Shown here piece after piece: positions 33,757 to 42,321 of a stretch of DNA of 64,000 bases (positions are counted from its first letter, which is position 1; each line of letters starts with the position of its first letter). The translations under genes were made by a program, and so were the position numbers. The stretch lies in the NCBI GenBank assembly GCA_050329415.1, contig JBHJOS010000015.1:62001-126000 (forward strand), given 5' to 3'. The notes under the pieces are model-generated. The model ran no database searches, was not told the origin of the DNA, and worked only from the letters and a program-made list of their open reading frames with translations. The DNA comes from JANNOG01 sp050329415. Its GTDB lineage: Bacteria; Actinomycetota; Actinomycetes; Actinomycetales; JBBAYJ01.

Positions 33757-35481
33757 TCACTGCCGCGGGCCACGGTCCGGGCGCACCCGGTCGAGGAGTC
33801 GACGGGCCAGAACGACGAACCGGGTCGCCTCGCGCAGGTCGAGCGCCCACGCGGCACCCGCGTACCCGGCGACGCAGAGCAGGCCGCCCGCGACCACGGG
33901 GACCAGGGCGGACCACCGGTCGGCCGCCGTGGGAAGCGGCCAGTTCCCGGCCGCGGCATCGGTCCCAGTGACGAGCAGGACAGCCGCCGTCACCGTGCCG
34001 GCGGCCGCCGCAGCCAGCAGCGCCCGAATCGCCACCCAGGCCGTCCCGCGGGCCCCGAAACCACCCAGCCGACGGTGGAGCACGACGACCAGCAGGACCG
34101 CGGACAGGATCTGGGTTCCGGCGAGGGTGAGCGCCGCCCACGGCACGACGAACCTGGGTGGGGCGGTCTGGGCGACCACCACGAGGGCGAGAATCCAGGC
34201 CACGCTCGTTCCACCGCTGATCAGGAACGGGGTCCGGCCCTCGGTCAGGGCGTAGAAGACCCGCTGCATCTGGTACGTCGCGCTGAAGGCGGGCAGGCCG
34301 AGGGCCAGCGCGGCCAGCACCAGGCCGACGGCGAGTCCTCGTCCGGCGTCCCCTCCGAACAGGAGCATGGCGACCGGCTGGGCGAGCACCACGAGGGCCA
34401 CGGCGGGCAGCGCCATGCCCACGAGGAGCAGCCGCACCGCCGCCATGGCATCGCGGCGCAGCCGGTCGAGATCGCGCTCGCCGGCGGCGTGGGCGAACCC
34501 GGTGAACTGGGCGGTCACGACCGAGACGGCGATCAGACTGTGCGGAAGCATGACGATGACGAAGGCGAAACCCCAGGCCGCGACGCTGGCGGCCCGGTCG
34601 GCAGTGCCGTCGAGGCGGGCCGCCTCCTCCGCGGCCGTGGCGACCCGGTTGAGGACGAGATAGGCCACCTGGGACAGGACCAGTCCCGCGAAGGTCCACG
34701 CGGCCACCCGGCCGGCGCTGCGCAGCCCGGCGCCCCGCCAGCCCCACCGTGGCCGCAGACGGAACCCGGTGGCTCGCAGGAAGGGCACCAGCACGAGCGC
34801 CTGGACGACCACCCCGAGCGTCGCGGTGCCGGCGAGCGCCGCGACCAGCAGCGGCCCGAAGGCCTCGGGCGGGCGGTCCGCGAGGGGCCCGGACACCGCG
34901 AGCACACCGATCAGGCCGAGGACGACGACGACGTTGTTCGCCGCCGGTGCCCACATGTAGGGGCCGAAGGACCCCCGGGCGTTGAGTACCTGGCCGAACA
35001 GCGCGTAGAGCCCGTAGAAGAAGACCTGGGGGATCGTCCACACGGCGAAGGCCGCGGCCAGGCCGACCTGGGCGGGCCCCAGGTCCTCGGTGTACAGCTC
35101 GATGAGCAGGCCGGCGGACAGGGTGAGCACCACCGTGAGGGCGGCCATCCCGGTGACGCTGATCGTGAACAGCCGGTCCAGCCGCGCTCGTCCCGCCTCC
35201 CCTTCGCCGTCGGCCCGGACGATCTGCGGGACGAGCACCGCATTGAGCGCGCCGCCCGCGATGAGCAGGTACAGGGCGTTGGGGATGGTGTTGGCCACCG
35301 CGAAGGCGTTGGCGGCCAGGTTCTCCGCCGTCGCCCCCAGGACGGCCGCCAGCAGCGCCAGGCGGACGAACCCCAGGACCCGGGAGGTCCCCGTCCCCGC
35401 CGCCATGATCGCGCTGGCCCGGGCGACGCTCGGACGGGGCGGTCGCGGGCCGTCGGTGGCCGCGCCGTCGCCATCCGTCAT
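33757..35481 (-). CDS. murJ: Lipid II flippase MurJ
   Basis: Polytopic membrane protein of the MATE/MOP fold, which moves lipid II across the membrane. Of 574 residues and about 14 helices, the N-terminus reads ASAIMAAGTGTSRVLGFVRLALLAAVLG, followed by AFAVANTIPNALYLLIAGGALNAVLVPQIV, both typical. It is shorter than mycobacterial MurJ because the C-terminal pseudokinase is coded separately. The ATG overlaps the DUF6049 stop (ATGA). A strong hairpin follows its stop. Confidence 0.95.
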   Translation of the reverse strand: MTDGDGAATDGPRPPRPSVARASAIMAAGTGTSRVLGFVRLALLAAVLGATAENLAANAFAVANTIPNALYLLIAGGALNAVLVPQIVRADGEGEAGRARLDRLFTISVTGMAALTVVLTLSAGLLIELYTEDLGPAQVGLAAAFAVWTIPQVFFYGLYALFGQVLNARGSFGPYMWAPAANNVVVVLGLIGVLAVSGPLADRPPEAFGPLLVAALAGTATLGVVVQALVLVPFLRATGFRLRPRWGWRGAGLRSAGRVAAWTFAGLVLSQVAYLVLNRVATAAEEAARLDGTADRAASVAAWGFAFVIVMLPHSLIAVSVVTAQFTGFAHAAGERDLDRLRRDAMAAVRLLLVGMALPAVALVVLAQPVAMLLFGGDAGRGLAVGLVLAALALGLPAFSATYQMQRVFYALTEGRTPFLISGGTSVAWILALVVVAQTAPPRFVVPWAALTLAGTQILSAVLLVVVLHRRLGGFGARGTAWVAIRALLAAAAAGTVTAAVLLVTGTDAAAGNWPLPTAADRWSALVPVVAGGLLCVAGYAGAAWALDLREATRFVVLARRLLDRVRPDRGPRQ

Positions 35482-37601
35482 CGCTGGTCCCCCTCGTGAC
35501 GCGACCGACGACTGCGGCGGACGGTGCGCCAGGTGCCCATGACGAACACGACGGCGGCGGCCGCCGCAGCCACCCAGAGGACGCCCGCCTCGGCTCTGGT
35601 GGCGACCCGGACCTCGGTGTCCGCCGCCGGTCCCCAGGGGGTGTCGTCGGGGGTGAGCAGGCGCAGCGTCACCTCGGCGGGGCCGTCGGACACCGCCTCG
35701 ACCGGCAGGTCCACTCGCAGGCGCCCACCGGCCGGAACCTGGACGCTCACCGTCGGCTCGGGGATCCGCAGCCGCGGTGACCGGGACCGGGCATGGAGGA
35801 CCAGGGACGCGCTCTCGTTCAGGTCGTTGACGAGGGTGACCGGCAGGGCCGCCTCGGCCGCCGCGAGGGTGACGGTGGAGCCGGGGATGATCTGGACACC
35901 CTGCACCCAGGTGGTGGTGGCGTCCCGGGCTCGCGCTGCCGCGGTCGCCATGGCCGTGGGCCCGGCGGCAACGGCGGCGGCGGCTCGCCGCCGGTGGTCC
36001 GCCGCGCGGTTCTCCCGACCGCCCAGGACGCCCTCGAAGGACTGGACGAGCGCCAGTGACGCCAGCAGGTCCTCGGCTGCCGCCGCCGCCGCCGGGTCGG
36101 GCTCCATCGGTGGCGGCGCCCGGCGGGACTGGGGTGCCGTCGGGACGTCCCGCCACTGGGCGAGGCCGATCGGCCTCGCCCAGGTGGTCTTGGCGAGCAC
36201 GTCGGCCACCGCGGCGGTGGCGTCGGCGTCGGCGTCGGCGAGGTCCGCCGCAAGCATGCCCACCACCCGCTGGTCGCTGGGTCGCTGGAGGGCGGTGGCT
36301 GCGAGGTCGGCCAGCAGTCCGGTGGCGGACAGCGCGTCGCCTCGGACGCCACCGGAGAGCCGTGCCGACAGCACGGAGTCCGTGATGAGCAGCTCGGCGG
36401 TACCGGCGGCCGAGGTGACGTCTGCCCGAAGGTCCGGGGTGAAGGACAGGGCGAGGTCGACCAGCGGGACCGCACTGTCGGGCACGACGACGGGCCGGCC
36501 GGCCCGGGCGGCCAGGGCGAGCCCGCCGGCGCTGACGTCGGAGGTGACCATGGCCACGGGCGTGGCGTCCCGTCCCCCCGGTTCGGCCCCGGCCGGGGTC
36601 GTCAGCGCCAGCAGGTCGAGCAGTTCCGCGCTGTGCCCTGAGGCGGCCAGCATGTCGAGGTCGGGGGAACCGCGCAGCTCGCCGGCCACCTCCCGGTCCG
36701 CCGCCGCCCGCTTGAGGTCCTCCCACCACGACCGGGTCTCCGGCCCGGCGGTCCCCGCATCGAGGGCGGCGGTCACGGAGGCGGTGACGAGCGGGTCGAC
36801 CACCCACGTGCCGGGCAGGACGGCCGCGGCCTCGGCCGCAGTCCGCAACTGCCCACCCTCGGAGGCCGCGCTCTCCAGCGTGTCGGACGGGACCAGCCCG
36901 GTCGCGGGGTCCGGCTCCAGGGACGGCAGCCGGATCACGGGCGCCACGAGCAGCGGGTCCTCCAGGATCGGCGGTGACCACACGGCGAAACCGCGACGGG
37001 TGGCAAGCGCGGGCCCGCTCGGGTCGGCGGTGTCCCGCAGCTCGACGACGAGGCCGTACGGACCGGCCGCAGCCAGGGTTCGCCGCAGCCGAAGACCGTC
37101 CGCCGGGACGACGACCTCGAACGGCACGGACTGCCCGGCCGGCACCGGACCCAGCGCGACGGTGGCCAGCGGGACCAGGTCGGGCCGTTCCGCTCCGCCG
37201 GCCGGGCCGACCCACTGGTCGACCTCCGAGCGGGTGTCGAAGCGCTGCACCGTCCGGTGGACCTCGACGACGGCCTCGACCGCCGGGCCGGCGCCCGCGG
37301 TGGCGGTTCCGCGCAGCGTCACCTGCTCCCCGGGGCGGAACTCGAGCGGGTCCACCGAGGTCACGACCAGCCGGGCGTCGACCGGGGCAGCCGGCGGGGA
37401 CGATGAGGTCGCCGCGCGCCCACGGTCCGGTGCCGGCCCTCGGGTCAGGCCGTCGACGGCCGCGGTGGCCGCCGGGTCCCGGCCCGCCTCGGTCGTCCCG
37501 CGGTCGGGGAGCCCCCCACCCGTCATGGTCAGCGTGGCGACGGTCACCGACAGCGCACCCAGCAGTGCGCCGGCCACCACTGTCGCCCGGTTCGCCCTCA
37601 C
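35478..37601 (-). CDS. DUF6049 large exported membrane protein
   Basis: Protein of 707 residues between NUDIX and murJ genes, the usual DUF6049 place. The N-terminus has a signal/anchor (ATVVAGALLGALSVTVATLTM). The long extracytoplasmic part is rich in beta and Ala/Val segments, and one C-terminal membrane helix (VLWVAAAAAAVVFVMGTW) ends in a basic tail, RRSRRSRHEGDQR. The GTG start overlaps the NUDIX stop. Function unknown; constant linkage to murJ suggests a role in wall synthesis. Confidence 0.88.
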   Translation of the reverse strand: MRANRATVVAGALLGALSVTVATLTMTGGGLPDRGTTEAGRDPAATAAVDGLTRGPAPDRGRAATSSSPPAAPVDARLVVTSVDPLEFRPGEQVTLRGTATAGAGPAVEAVVEVHRTVQRFDTRSEVDQWVGPAGGAERPDLVPLATVALGPVPAGQSVPFEVVVPADGLRLRRTLAAAGPYGLVVELRDTADPSGPALATRRGFAVWSPPILEDPLLVAPVIRLPSLEPDPATGLVPSDTLESAASEGGQLRTAAEAAAVLPGTWVVDPLVTASVTAALDAGTAGPETRSWWEDLKRAAADREVAGELRGSPDLDMLAASGHSAELLDLLALTTPAGAEPGGRDATPVAMVTSDVSAGGLALAARAGRPVVVPDSAVPLVDLALSFTPDLRADVTSAAGTAELLITDSVLSARLSGGVRGDALSATGLLADLAATALQRPSDQRVVGMLAADLADADADATAAVADVLAKTTWARPIGLAQWRDVPTAPQSRRAPPPMEPDPAAAAAAEDLLASLALVQSFEGVLGGRENRAADHRRRAAAAVAAGPTAMATAAARARDATTTWVQGVQIIPGSTVTLAAAEAALPVTLVNDLNESASLVLHARSRSPRLRIPEPTVSVQVPAGGRLRVDLPVEAVSDGPAEVTLRLLTPDDTPWGPAADTEVRVATRAEAGVLWVAAAAAAVVFVMGTWRTVRRSRRSRHEGDQR

Positions 37602-38062
37602 GGGGCGGCGAGCAGCCGCTGAACGACGGTCCGTGCCACCCGCCGCTCGTTGGCGAAGGTCAACCGCTCGGTGAGCTCGCCGACCGGCACCCATGCGGCC
37701 TCGATCGCCTCCTCGTCCGGGTCGTTCCCGACGCCGATGGTCCCGCCGACCGCCTCGAGCAGGAACAGGTGCACGGTCTTGTGGACCCGCTGGCCGTCGG
37801 CGAAGAACCAGTAGTCGATGGCGTCCAGGAAGTCGACGACCTCGCCGCGGATCCCGGTCTCCTCGGCGATCTCCCGGACGGCGGTCTCGGCCAGCGTCTC
37901 CCCGGCCTCGAGGTGGCCCTTGGGCAGGCACCACTCGAGGCGTCCGGCCCGGTTGATCCGGGCGATGACGGCGGCCCGGGGACCGGTGCCGTCGACCTCG
38001 ATCACGATCCCCCCGGCCGAGACCTCGACGACGGTGCCGCCACCGCCGGAACCCGCCGCCAC
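37598..38062 (-). CDS. NUDIX hydrolase
   Basis: Pyrophosphohydrolase of 154 residues. The Nudix box GHLEAGETLAETAVREIAEETGI is intact (G-x5-E-x7-REUxEExGU). The protein also has LEWCLPKGHLEAG and a final LLAAP. First gene of the leftward murJ block; in actinobacteria this gene is next to the CCA-adding enzyme. No ribosome site precedes the GTG, but TACCCT lies 6 nt upstream, so a leaderless transcript is likely. Substrate not predictable. Confidence 0.94.
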   Translation of the reverse strand: MAAGSGGGGTVVEVSAGGIVIEVDGTGPRAAVIARINRAGRLEWCLPKGHLEAGETLAETAVREIAEETGIRGEVVDFLDAIDYWFFADGQRVHKTVHLFLLEAVGGTIGVGNDPDEEAIEAAWVPVGELTERLTFANERRVARTVVQRLLAAP

Positions 38063-38068
38063 GCCGTC

Positions 38069-38074
38069 AGGGTA
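38069..38074 (-). promoter_or_regulatory. Candidate -10 of a leaderless promoter for the NUDIX-murJ block
   Basis: TACCCT on the minus strand, followed by GACGGC and the GTG start. The same hexamer and a similar spacer (GACGAA) precede the gene at 8096. Confidence 0.55.
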
Positions 38075-38135
38075 CGCACGGCGGCGCCCGCGTCGGGTGC
38101 AGCGCTCCCGGCGCGGGATGGCACCCTGTCGGGTC

Positions 38136-39599
38136 GTGCCCGAGACCGCGCCCGCCGCCCGCCGCCGCGCCGCCGCGGCCTTCGCCCGGCTGGCACCCGT
38201 CGTCGGGGAGCTCGGCCGTCGCTTCGCCGCCGCCGAGCACCAGCTCGCGCTCGTCGGTGGCCCGGTGCGCGACGCGTTCCTGGGCCGCAGCGCGCCGGAC
38301 CTCGACTTCGCCACCGACGCGGTCCCCGAGGTCACGGAGCGGCTGCTGGCCGGGTGGGCGGAGGCGACGTGGGACGTCGGGCGGCGGTTCGGCACCATCG
38401 GGGCGCGCCGGGGGGACCTGGTCGTCGAGGTGACGACGTACCGGACCGACTCCTACGACGGAACCAGCCGCAAGCCCGAGGTGGTCTTCGGGACGTCCCT
38501 CGTCGACGACCTGGAGCGGCGCGACTTCACGATCAACGCGATGGCGCTGCGGCTGCCGGAGATGGAGTTCGTCGATCCGTTCGGCGGGGTCGACGACCTC
38601 GTCGCCCGCCGACTGCGGACACCGGGTCCCGCCGAGCGGTCCTTCGACGACGACCCGCTGCGCATGATGCGGGCCGCCCGGTTCGTCTCGCAGCTCGGCG
38701 TCGGGGTCGACGACGACGTCCGACGGGCCGCGATCGCGATGGCGGGCCGGCTCGGGGCGGTGTCCGCCGAACGGGTGCGCGAGGAGCTGGTCAAGCTCGT
38801 CCAGGGCCGTTCGCCCCGGGCCGGCATCGAGTTCCTGGTAGAGGCCGGGCTGGCCGACCATGTCCTGCCGGAGCTGCCCGCGCTGCGCCTGGAGATCGAC
38901 GAGCACCACCGCCACAAGGACGTCTACGAGCACAGCCTGGTCGTCCTCGACCGGGCCGTGGCGCTGGAGGACGACCACCGGGACCCCGAGGCCGAGGTCC
39001 CGGGACCCGACTTCGTGCTCCGGTTCGCCGCGCTCATGCACGACATCGGCAAGCCGGCCACCCGGCGGTTCGAGCCGGGCGGCAAGGTGAGCTTCCACCA
39101 CCACGAGATCGTGGGCGCCAAGATGACCGTGGCCCGGATGCGGGCGCTGAAGTTCGACAAGCAGACGACCAAGGACGTGGCCCGCCTGGTCGAACTGCAC
39201 CTCCGGTTCCACGGGTACGCCGAGGGGCAGTGGTCGGACTCCGCCGTCCGGCGCTACGTCACAGACGCGGGGCCCCTGCTGGCGCGGCTGCACCGGCTCA
39301 CCCGCAGCGACTGCACGACCCGCAACCGGATCAAGGCCGACCGGCTGGCGCGGGCCTACGACGATCTCGAGCGGCGGATCCGCGAGCTGGCGGAGCAGGA
39401 GGAGATGTCGCGGGTGCGCCCCGACCTCGACGGCAACCGGATCATGGAGCTGCTCGGCCTGGCGCCCGGGCCGGTGGTCGGCCGGGCGTATCGCCACCTC
39501 CTGGAACTGCGCATGGACAAGGGTCCGCTCACTTCGGAGGAGGCGGAGGCCGAGCTGCGGCGGTGGTGGGCGGAGCAGCCGGAGTTCGCGGCCGGGTGA
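38136..39599 (+). CDS. cca: CCA-adding tRNA nucleotidyltransferase
   Basis: Adds or repairs the 3' CCA of tRNAs. Of 487 residues: class II nucleotidyltransferase core with LVGGPVRDAFLG (about 42), metal-binding DLDFATDA (about 55), RRDFTINAMAL and DDDPLRMMRAARF. A C-terminal HD domain has ALMHDIGKP (about 301). No ribosome site is evident before the GTG. It is divergent from NUDIX. The 3' end overlaps the convergent MFS gene by 71 bp. It is needed here at least for tRNA-Ile at 8836, which lacks an encoded CCA. Confidence 0.95.
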   Translation: MPETAPAARRRAAAAFARLAPVVGELGRRFAAAEHQLALVGGPVRDAFLGRSAPDLDFATDAVPEVTERLLAGWAEATWDVGRRFGTIGARRGDLVVEVTTYRTDSYDGTSRKPEVVFGTSLVDDLERRDFTINAMALRLPEMEFVDPFGGVDDLVARRLRTPGPAERSFDDDPLRMMRAARFVSQLGVGVDDDVRRAAIAMAGRLGAVSAERVREELVKLVQGRSPRAGIEFLVEAGLADHVLPELPALRLEIDEHHRHKDVYEHSLVVLDRAVALEDDHRDPEAEVPGPDFVLRFAALMHDIGKPATRRFEPGGKVSFHHHEIVGAKMTVARMRALKFDKQTTKDVARLVELHLRFHGYAEGQWSDSAVRRYVTDAGPLLARLHRLTRSDCTTRNRIKADRLARAYDDLERRIRELAEQEEMSRVRPDLDGNRIMELLGLAPGPVVGRAYRHLLELRMDKGPLTSEEAEAELRRWWAEQPEFAAG

Positions 39600-40923
39600 G
39601 TTCCCGCGGCCTCGACGTGGCATACCCGACGGCCGCCAGCGCGTACCACCCGGCCAGCGCCGCGAACAGCCACGGCGAGTAGCCGTCGGTGGGGACCACC
39701 ACCGCCGCGAGGGCAGCGGCGGCGACGAACGCCGCGTTGTACGTGACGTCGTAGAACGCGAAGGCGCGGCCCCGCACTCCGTCGTCGACCCCGGTCTGCA
39801 CCAGGGTGTCGACGCAGATCTTCACTCCCTGCCCGGCGAAGGCCACGACGCCGGCAGCCGTGGCCAGCAGCGCCACCGACGGTGGCACGACCGCCAGGAT
39901 GGCTACCGCGAGAGCTGCGAGCCCCAGGCACACCGTCAGCCACCGGCCGACGCCGCCCACCGCCCGGGCGGCGCCCGGGGCGAGGACTGCTGCCAGCACG
40001 GCCCCGGCTCCGGCCGCTGCCCCCGCCGCCACCAGGACACCGACCGCCTCGTCGATGTCGTCGGTGAGGTACCCCCGGGCCAGGACGACGAGCGTGATGG
40101 TGAGCACCCCGAAGGCGAAGCGGTGCGCCGCCATCGCCGCGAGCCCGTCCCGGGGTGCCGGGCGCCGCCAGAGGTGGAGGGCGCCCTCCCGCAGGCCCGC
40201 GACGGCGGCGACCGTGGCGACCCGCAGGCTGGCGGCGGTGCGCTCGGAGGGACCGAGCGCCGCCCTGGGCAGGCGCCCGGCGAGGCCGGCGGCGAGCAGC
40301 CACGCCACGAGTGCCGCGGCGAGCAGGCCGGCGTCGGTGGCGACCCCTGCGCCGACGCCGGCGCGCCAGGCTCCGCCCGCGGCCAGACCCGTCGCGAAGG
40401 CCCCCGTCCCGGCGGTCGGCGTGACCGCGTTGGCCGTGACGAGGACGGCCCCCGGCACGGTGTGGGGCAGCGAGGCGCCGAGCCCGGCCAGGAGGAACCG
40501 GTTGACCGTCAGCGCGGCCAGCACGAGCGCATAGAGGATCGCCGCCCAGGACCCGCCGAGGGACCCGCCAGCGGCTGCCACGACCCCGATGCAGAGCAGA
40601 GCCAGGACGGCGCGCCCGAGGTTGGCGACGAGGAGAACCCGCTGGCGGTGCCAGCGGTCGAGGAAGACCCCGGCCAGCGGCCCCACGACGGTGAACGGCA
40701 GCACCGCCACGGTGAGCGCCCCGGCCACCAGCAGCGGGGTGGCCTGCTGCTCGGGGTTGAACAGGACGAGGCTGGCCAGCCCGGCCTGGAACAGCCCGTC
40801 GCCGGTCTGGCTGCTGAGCCGGGTGGCGAGCAACCGCCGGTAGTTCGGGGAGCGGGCCGCCGAGCGCAGGTCACCCAAGGTGGTGGCACCGGTGGCGTCG
40901 GCGGCGCCCATGACCGGGCGCAC
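39529..40923 (-). CDS. MFS transporter
   Basis: Membrane transporter of 464 residues with about 12 helices of Ala/Val/Leu type. The first loop carries RRLLATRLSSQTGDGLFQAGL and the second half has QGVKICVDTLVQTGVDDGVRGRAFAFYDVTYN, as in putative efflux MFS proteins of the Bcr/macrolide type. Substrate unknown. The GTG at 40923 has TACCCT 6 nt upstream (leaderless); an ATG four codons later (40911) is the alternative. Its 3' end overlaps cca in antisense. Confidence 0.85.
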   Translation of the reverse strand: MRPVMGAADATGATTLGDLRSAARSPNYRRLLATRLSSQTGDGLFQAGLASLVLFNPEQQATPLLVAGALTVAVLPFTVVGPLAGVFLDRWHRQRVLLVANLGRAVLALLCIGVVAAAGGSLGGSWAAILYALVLAALTVNRFLLAGLGASLPHTVPGAVLVTANAVTPTAGTGAFATGLAAGGAWRAGVGAGVATDAGLLAAALVAWLLAAGLAGRLPRAALGPSERTAASLRVATVAAVAGLREGALHLWRRPAPRDGLAAMAAHRFAFGVLTITLVVLARGYLTDDIDEAVGVLVAAGAAAGAGAVLAAVLAPGAARAVGGVGRWLTVCLGLAALAVAILAVVPPSVALLATAAGVVAFAGQGVKICVDTLVQTGVDDGVRGRAFAFYDVTYNAAFVAAAALAAVVVPTDGYSPWLFAALAGWYALAAVGYATSRPRELTRPRTPAAPPTTAAARPPPPPK

Positions 40924-40929
40924 TCCCCG

Positions 40930-40935
40930 AGGGTA
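40930..40935 (-). promoter_or_regulatory. Candidate -10 of a leaderless promoter for the MFS gene
   Basis: TACCCT on the minus strand, then CGGGGA and the GTG start at 40923. Same layout as at 8084 and 38069. Confidence 0.5.
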
Positions 40936-40997
40936 GGACCCGCCGACAGCGCCACCCGCACCGCGCGCGCCGTCCCGGGGGCCGCGGTCACCCGGTG

Positions 40998-42068
40998 TCA
41001 CGAACCGGCGATGAACTCCTCCAGCAGCCGCCGGGCCTCGTGGTCGGGGTGCTGCACCGGGGGGGACTTCATGAAGTAGGCGGACGCCGCCTCCACCGGG
41101 CCACCCAGGCCGCGGTCAAGGGCGAGCTTGGCGACCCGGACGGCGTCGATGACCACGCCGGCGGAGTTCGGGGAGTCCCAGACCTCGAGCTTGTACTCCA
41201 GGTTGAGCGGGACGTCACCGAACGCCCGGCCCTCCAGCCGGACGTATGCCCACTTGCGGTCATCGAGCCACTGGACGTAGTCGCTGGGCCCGATGTGGAC
41301 GTCACGAGCGGCGATCTGGTGCGTGACGTTGCTGGTGACGGCCTGGGTCTTGGAGGTCTTCTTCGACTCCAGCCGGTCGCGCTCGAGCATGTTCTTGAAG
41401 TCCATGTTGCCGCCGATGTTCAGCTGGTAGGTCCGGTCCAGCACCACCCCGCGCTCCTCGAACAGCCGGGCCAGCACTCGGTGGGTGATCGTGGCCCCGA
41501 CCTGGGACTTGATGTCGTCGCCCACGATCGGCACCCCGGCGGCGCGGAACCGCTCGGCCCAGCCCGGGTCGGAGGCGATGAACACGGGCAGGGCGTTGAC
41601 GAACGCCACCCCGGCCTCGAGGGCGCACTCCGCGTAGAACTCGGCCGCCGCCTCGCTGCCGACCGGCAAGTAGCACACGAGCACGTCCGCCCGGGTCCGG
41701 CGCAGGGTGGTGACCACGTCCACGGGCTCGGTGTCGGCCTCGGTGACGGTCTCGCGGTAGTAGCGCCCGAGGCCGTCCAGCGTCGGGCCGCGCTGGACCA
41801 GGACACCCGTGGGTGGCACGTCGGCGAAACGGATGGTGTTGTTCTCGCTGGCGGAGATGGCCTCGGCCAGGTCGAAGCCGACCTTCTTGGCATCGACGTC
41901 GAAGGCTGCGACGAACTCCAGGTCGCCGACGTGGTAGCCGCCGAGGTCGACGTGCATCAGCCCGGGCACGGTCGACGCCGGGTCGGCAGTGAGGTAGTAC
42001 TGCACGCCCTGGACGAGGGCGGAGGCGCAGTTGCCGACGCCGGCGACGGCGACGCGCACGATCCCCAT
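40998..42068 (-). CDS. ino1: Inositol-3-phosphate synthase
   Basis: NAD-dependent conversion of glucose 6-phosphate to inositol 3-phosphate, the first step to phosphatidylinositol, mycothiol and lipoglycans in actinobacteria. Of 356 residues: Rossmann VAVAGVGNCASALVQG, GADVLVCYLPVGS-like RADVLVCYLPVGS, GDDIKSQVGATITHRVLA, the family hallmark QLNIGGNMDFKNML and SKKTSKTQAV. The ATG follows GGAGAG. Divergent from the class A PBP. Confidence 0.97.
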   Translation of the reverse strand: MGIVRVAVAGVGNCASALVQGVQYYLTADPASTVPGLMHVDLGGYHVGDLEFVAAFDVDAKKVGFDLAEAISASENNTIRFADVPPTGVLVQRGPTLDGLGRYYRETVTEADTEPVDVVTTLRRTRADVLVCYLPVGSEAAAEFYAECALEAGVAFVNALPVFIASDPGWAERFRAAGVPIVGDDIKSQVGATITHRVLARLFEERGVVLDRTYQLNIGGNMDFKNMLERDRLESKKTSKTQAVTSNVTHQIAARDVHIGPSDYVQWLDDRKWAYVRLEGRAFGDVPLNLEYKLEVWDSPNSAGVVIDAVRVAKLALDRGLGGPVEAASAYFMKSPPVQHPDHEARRLLEEFIAGS

Positions 42069-42321
42069 GGTCTCTCCTTCGATTCGTCCGGCTTCGACGG
42101 CCGGCCAGGCAGTCGCGCCCGGGGCGGGTCGCGACGAGCGATGCGACGATCCAGGTGGTCAACACCACTGGCGACGCCCGCATTCCGGGAGGGTCTGGGA
42201 CGAGTGACCGCCGCCCCCTGCGAGGGCTGCGACACTGTGCCGGGCACTCGGCCGCCTCCGGGTGTCCGATGGCCCGGACGACTATCGAATCCTCAGCCGC
42301 ATCCCAGTCGAGGGAGGACGG

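Noticed and set aside
35481..37215. N-terminal extension that would make MurJ 1152 residues long
   Set aside because: The extra 578 codons are an Arg/Gly/Pro-rich shadow of the DUF6049 gene; the ATGA-coupled ATG at 35481 starts the true MurJ N-terminus.
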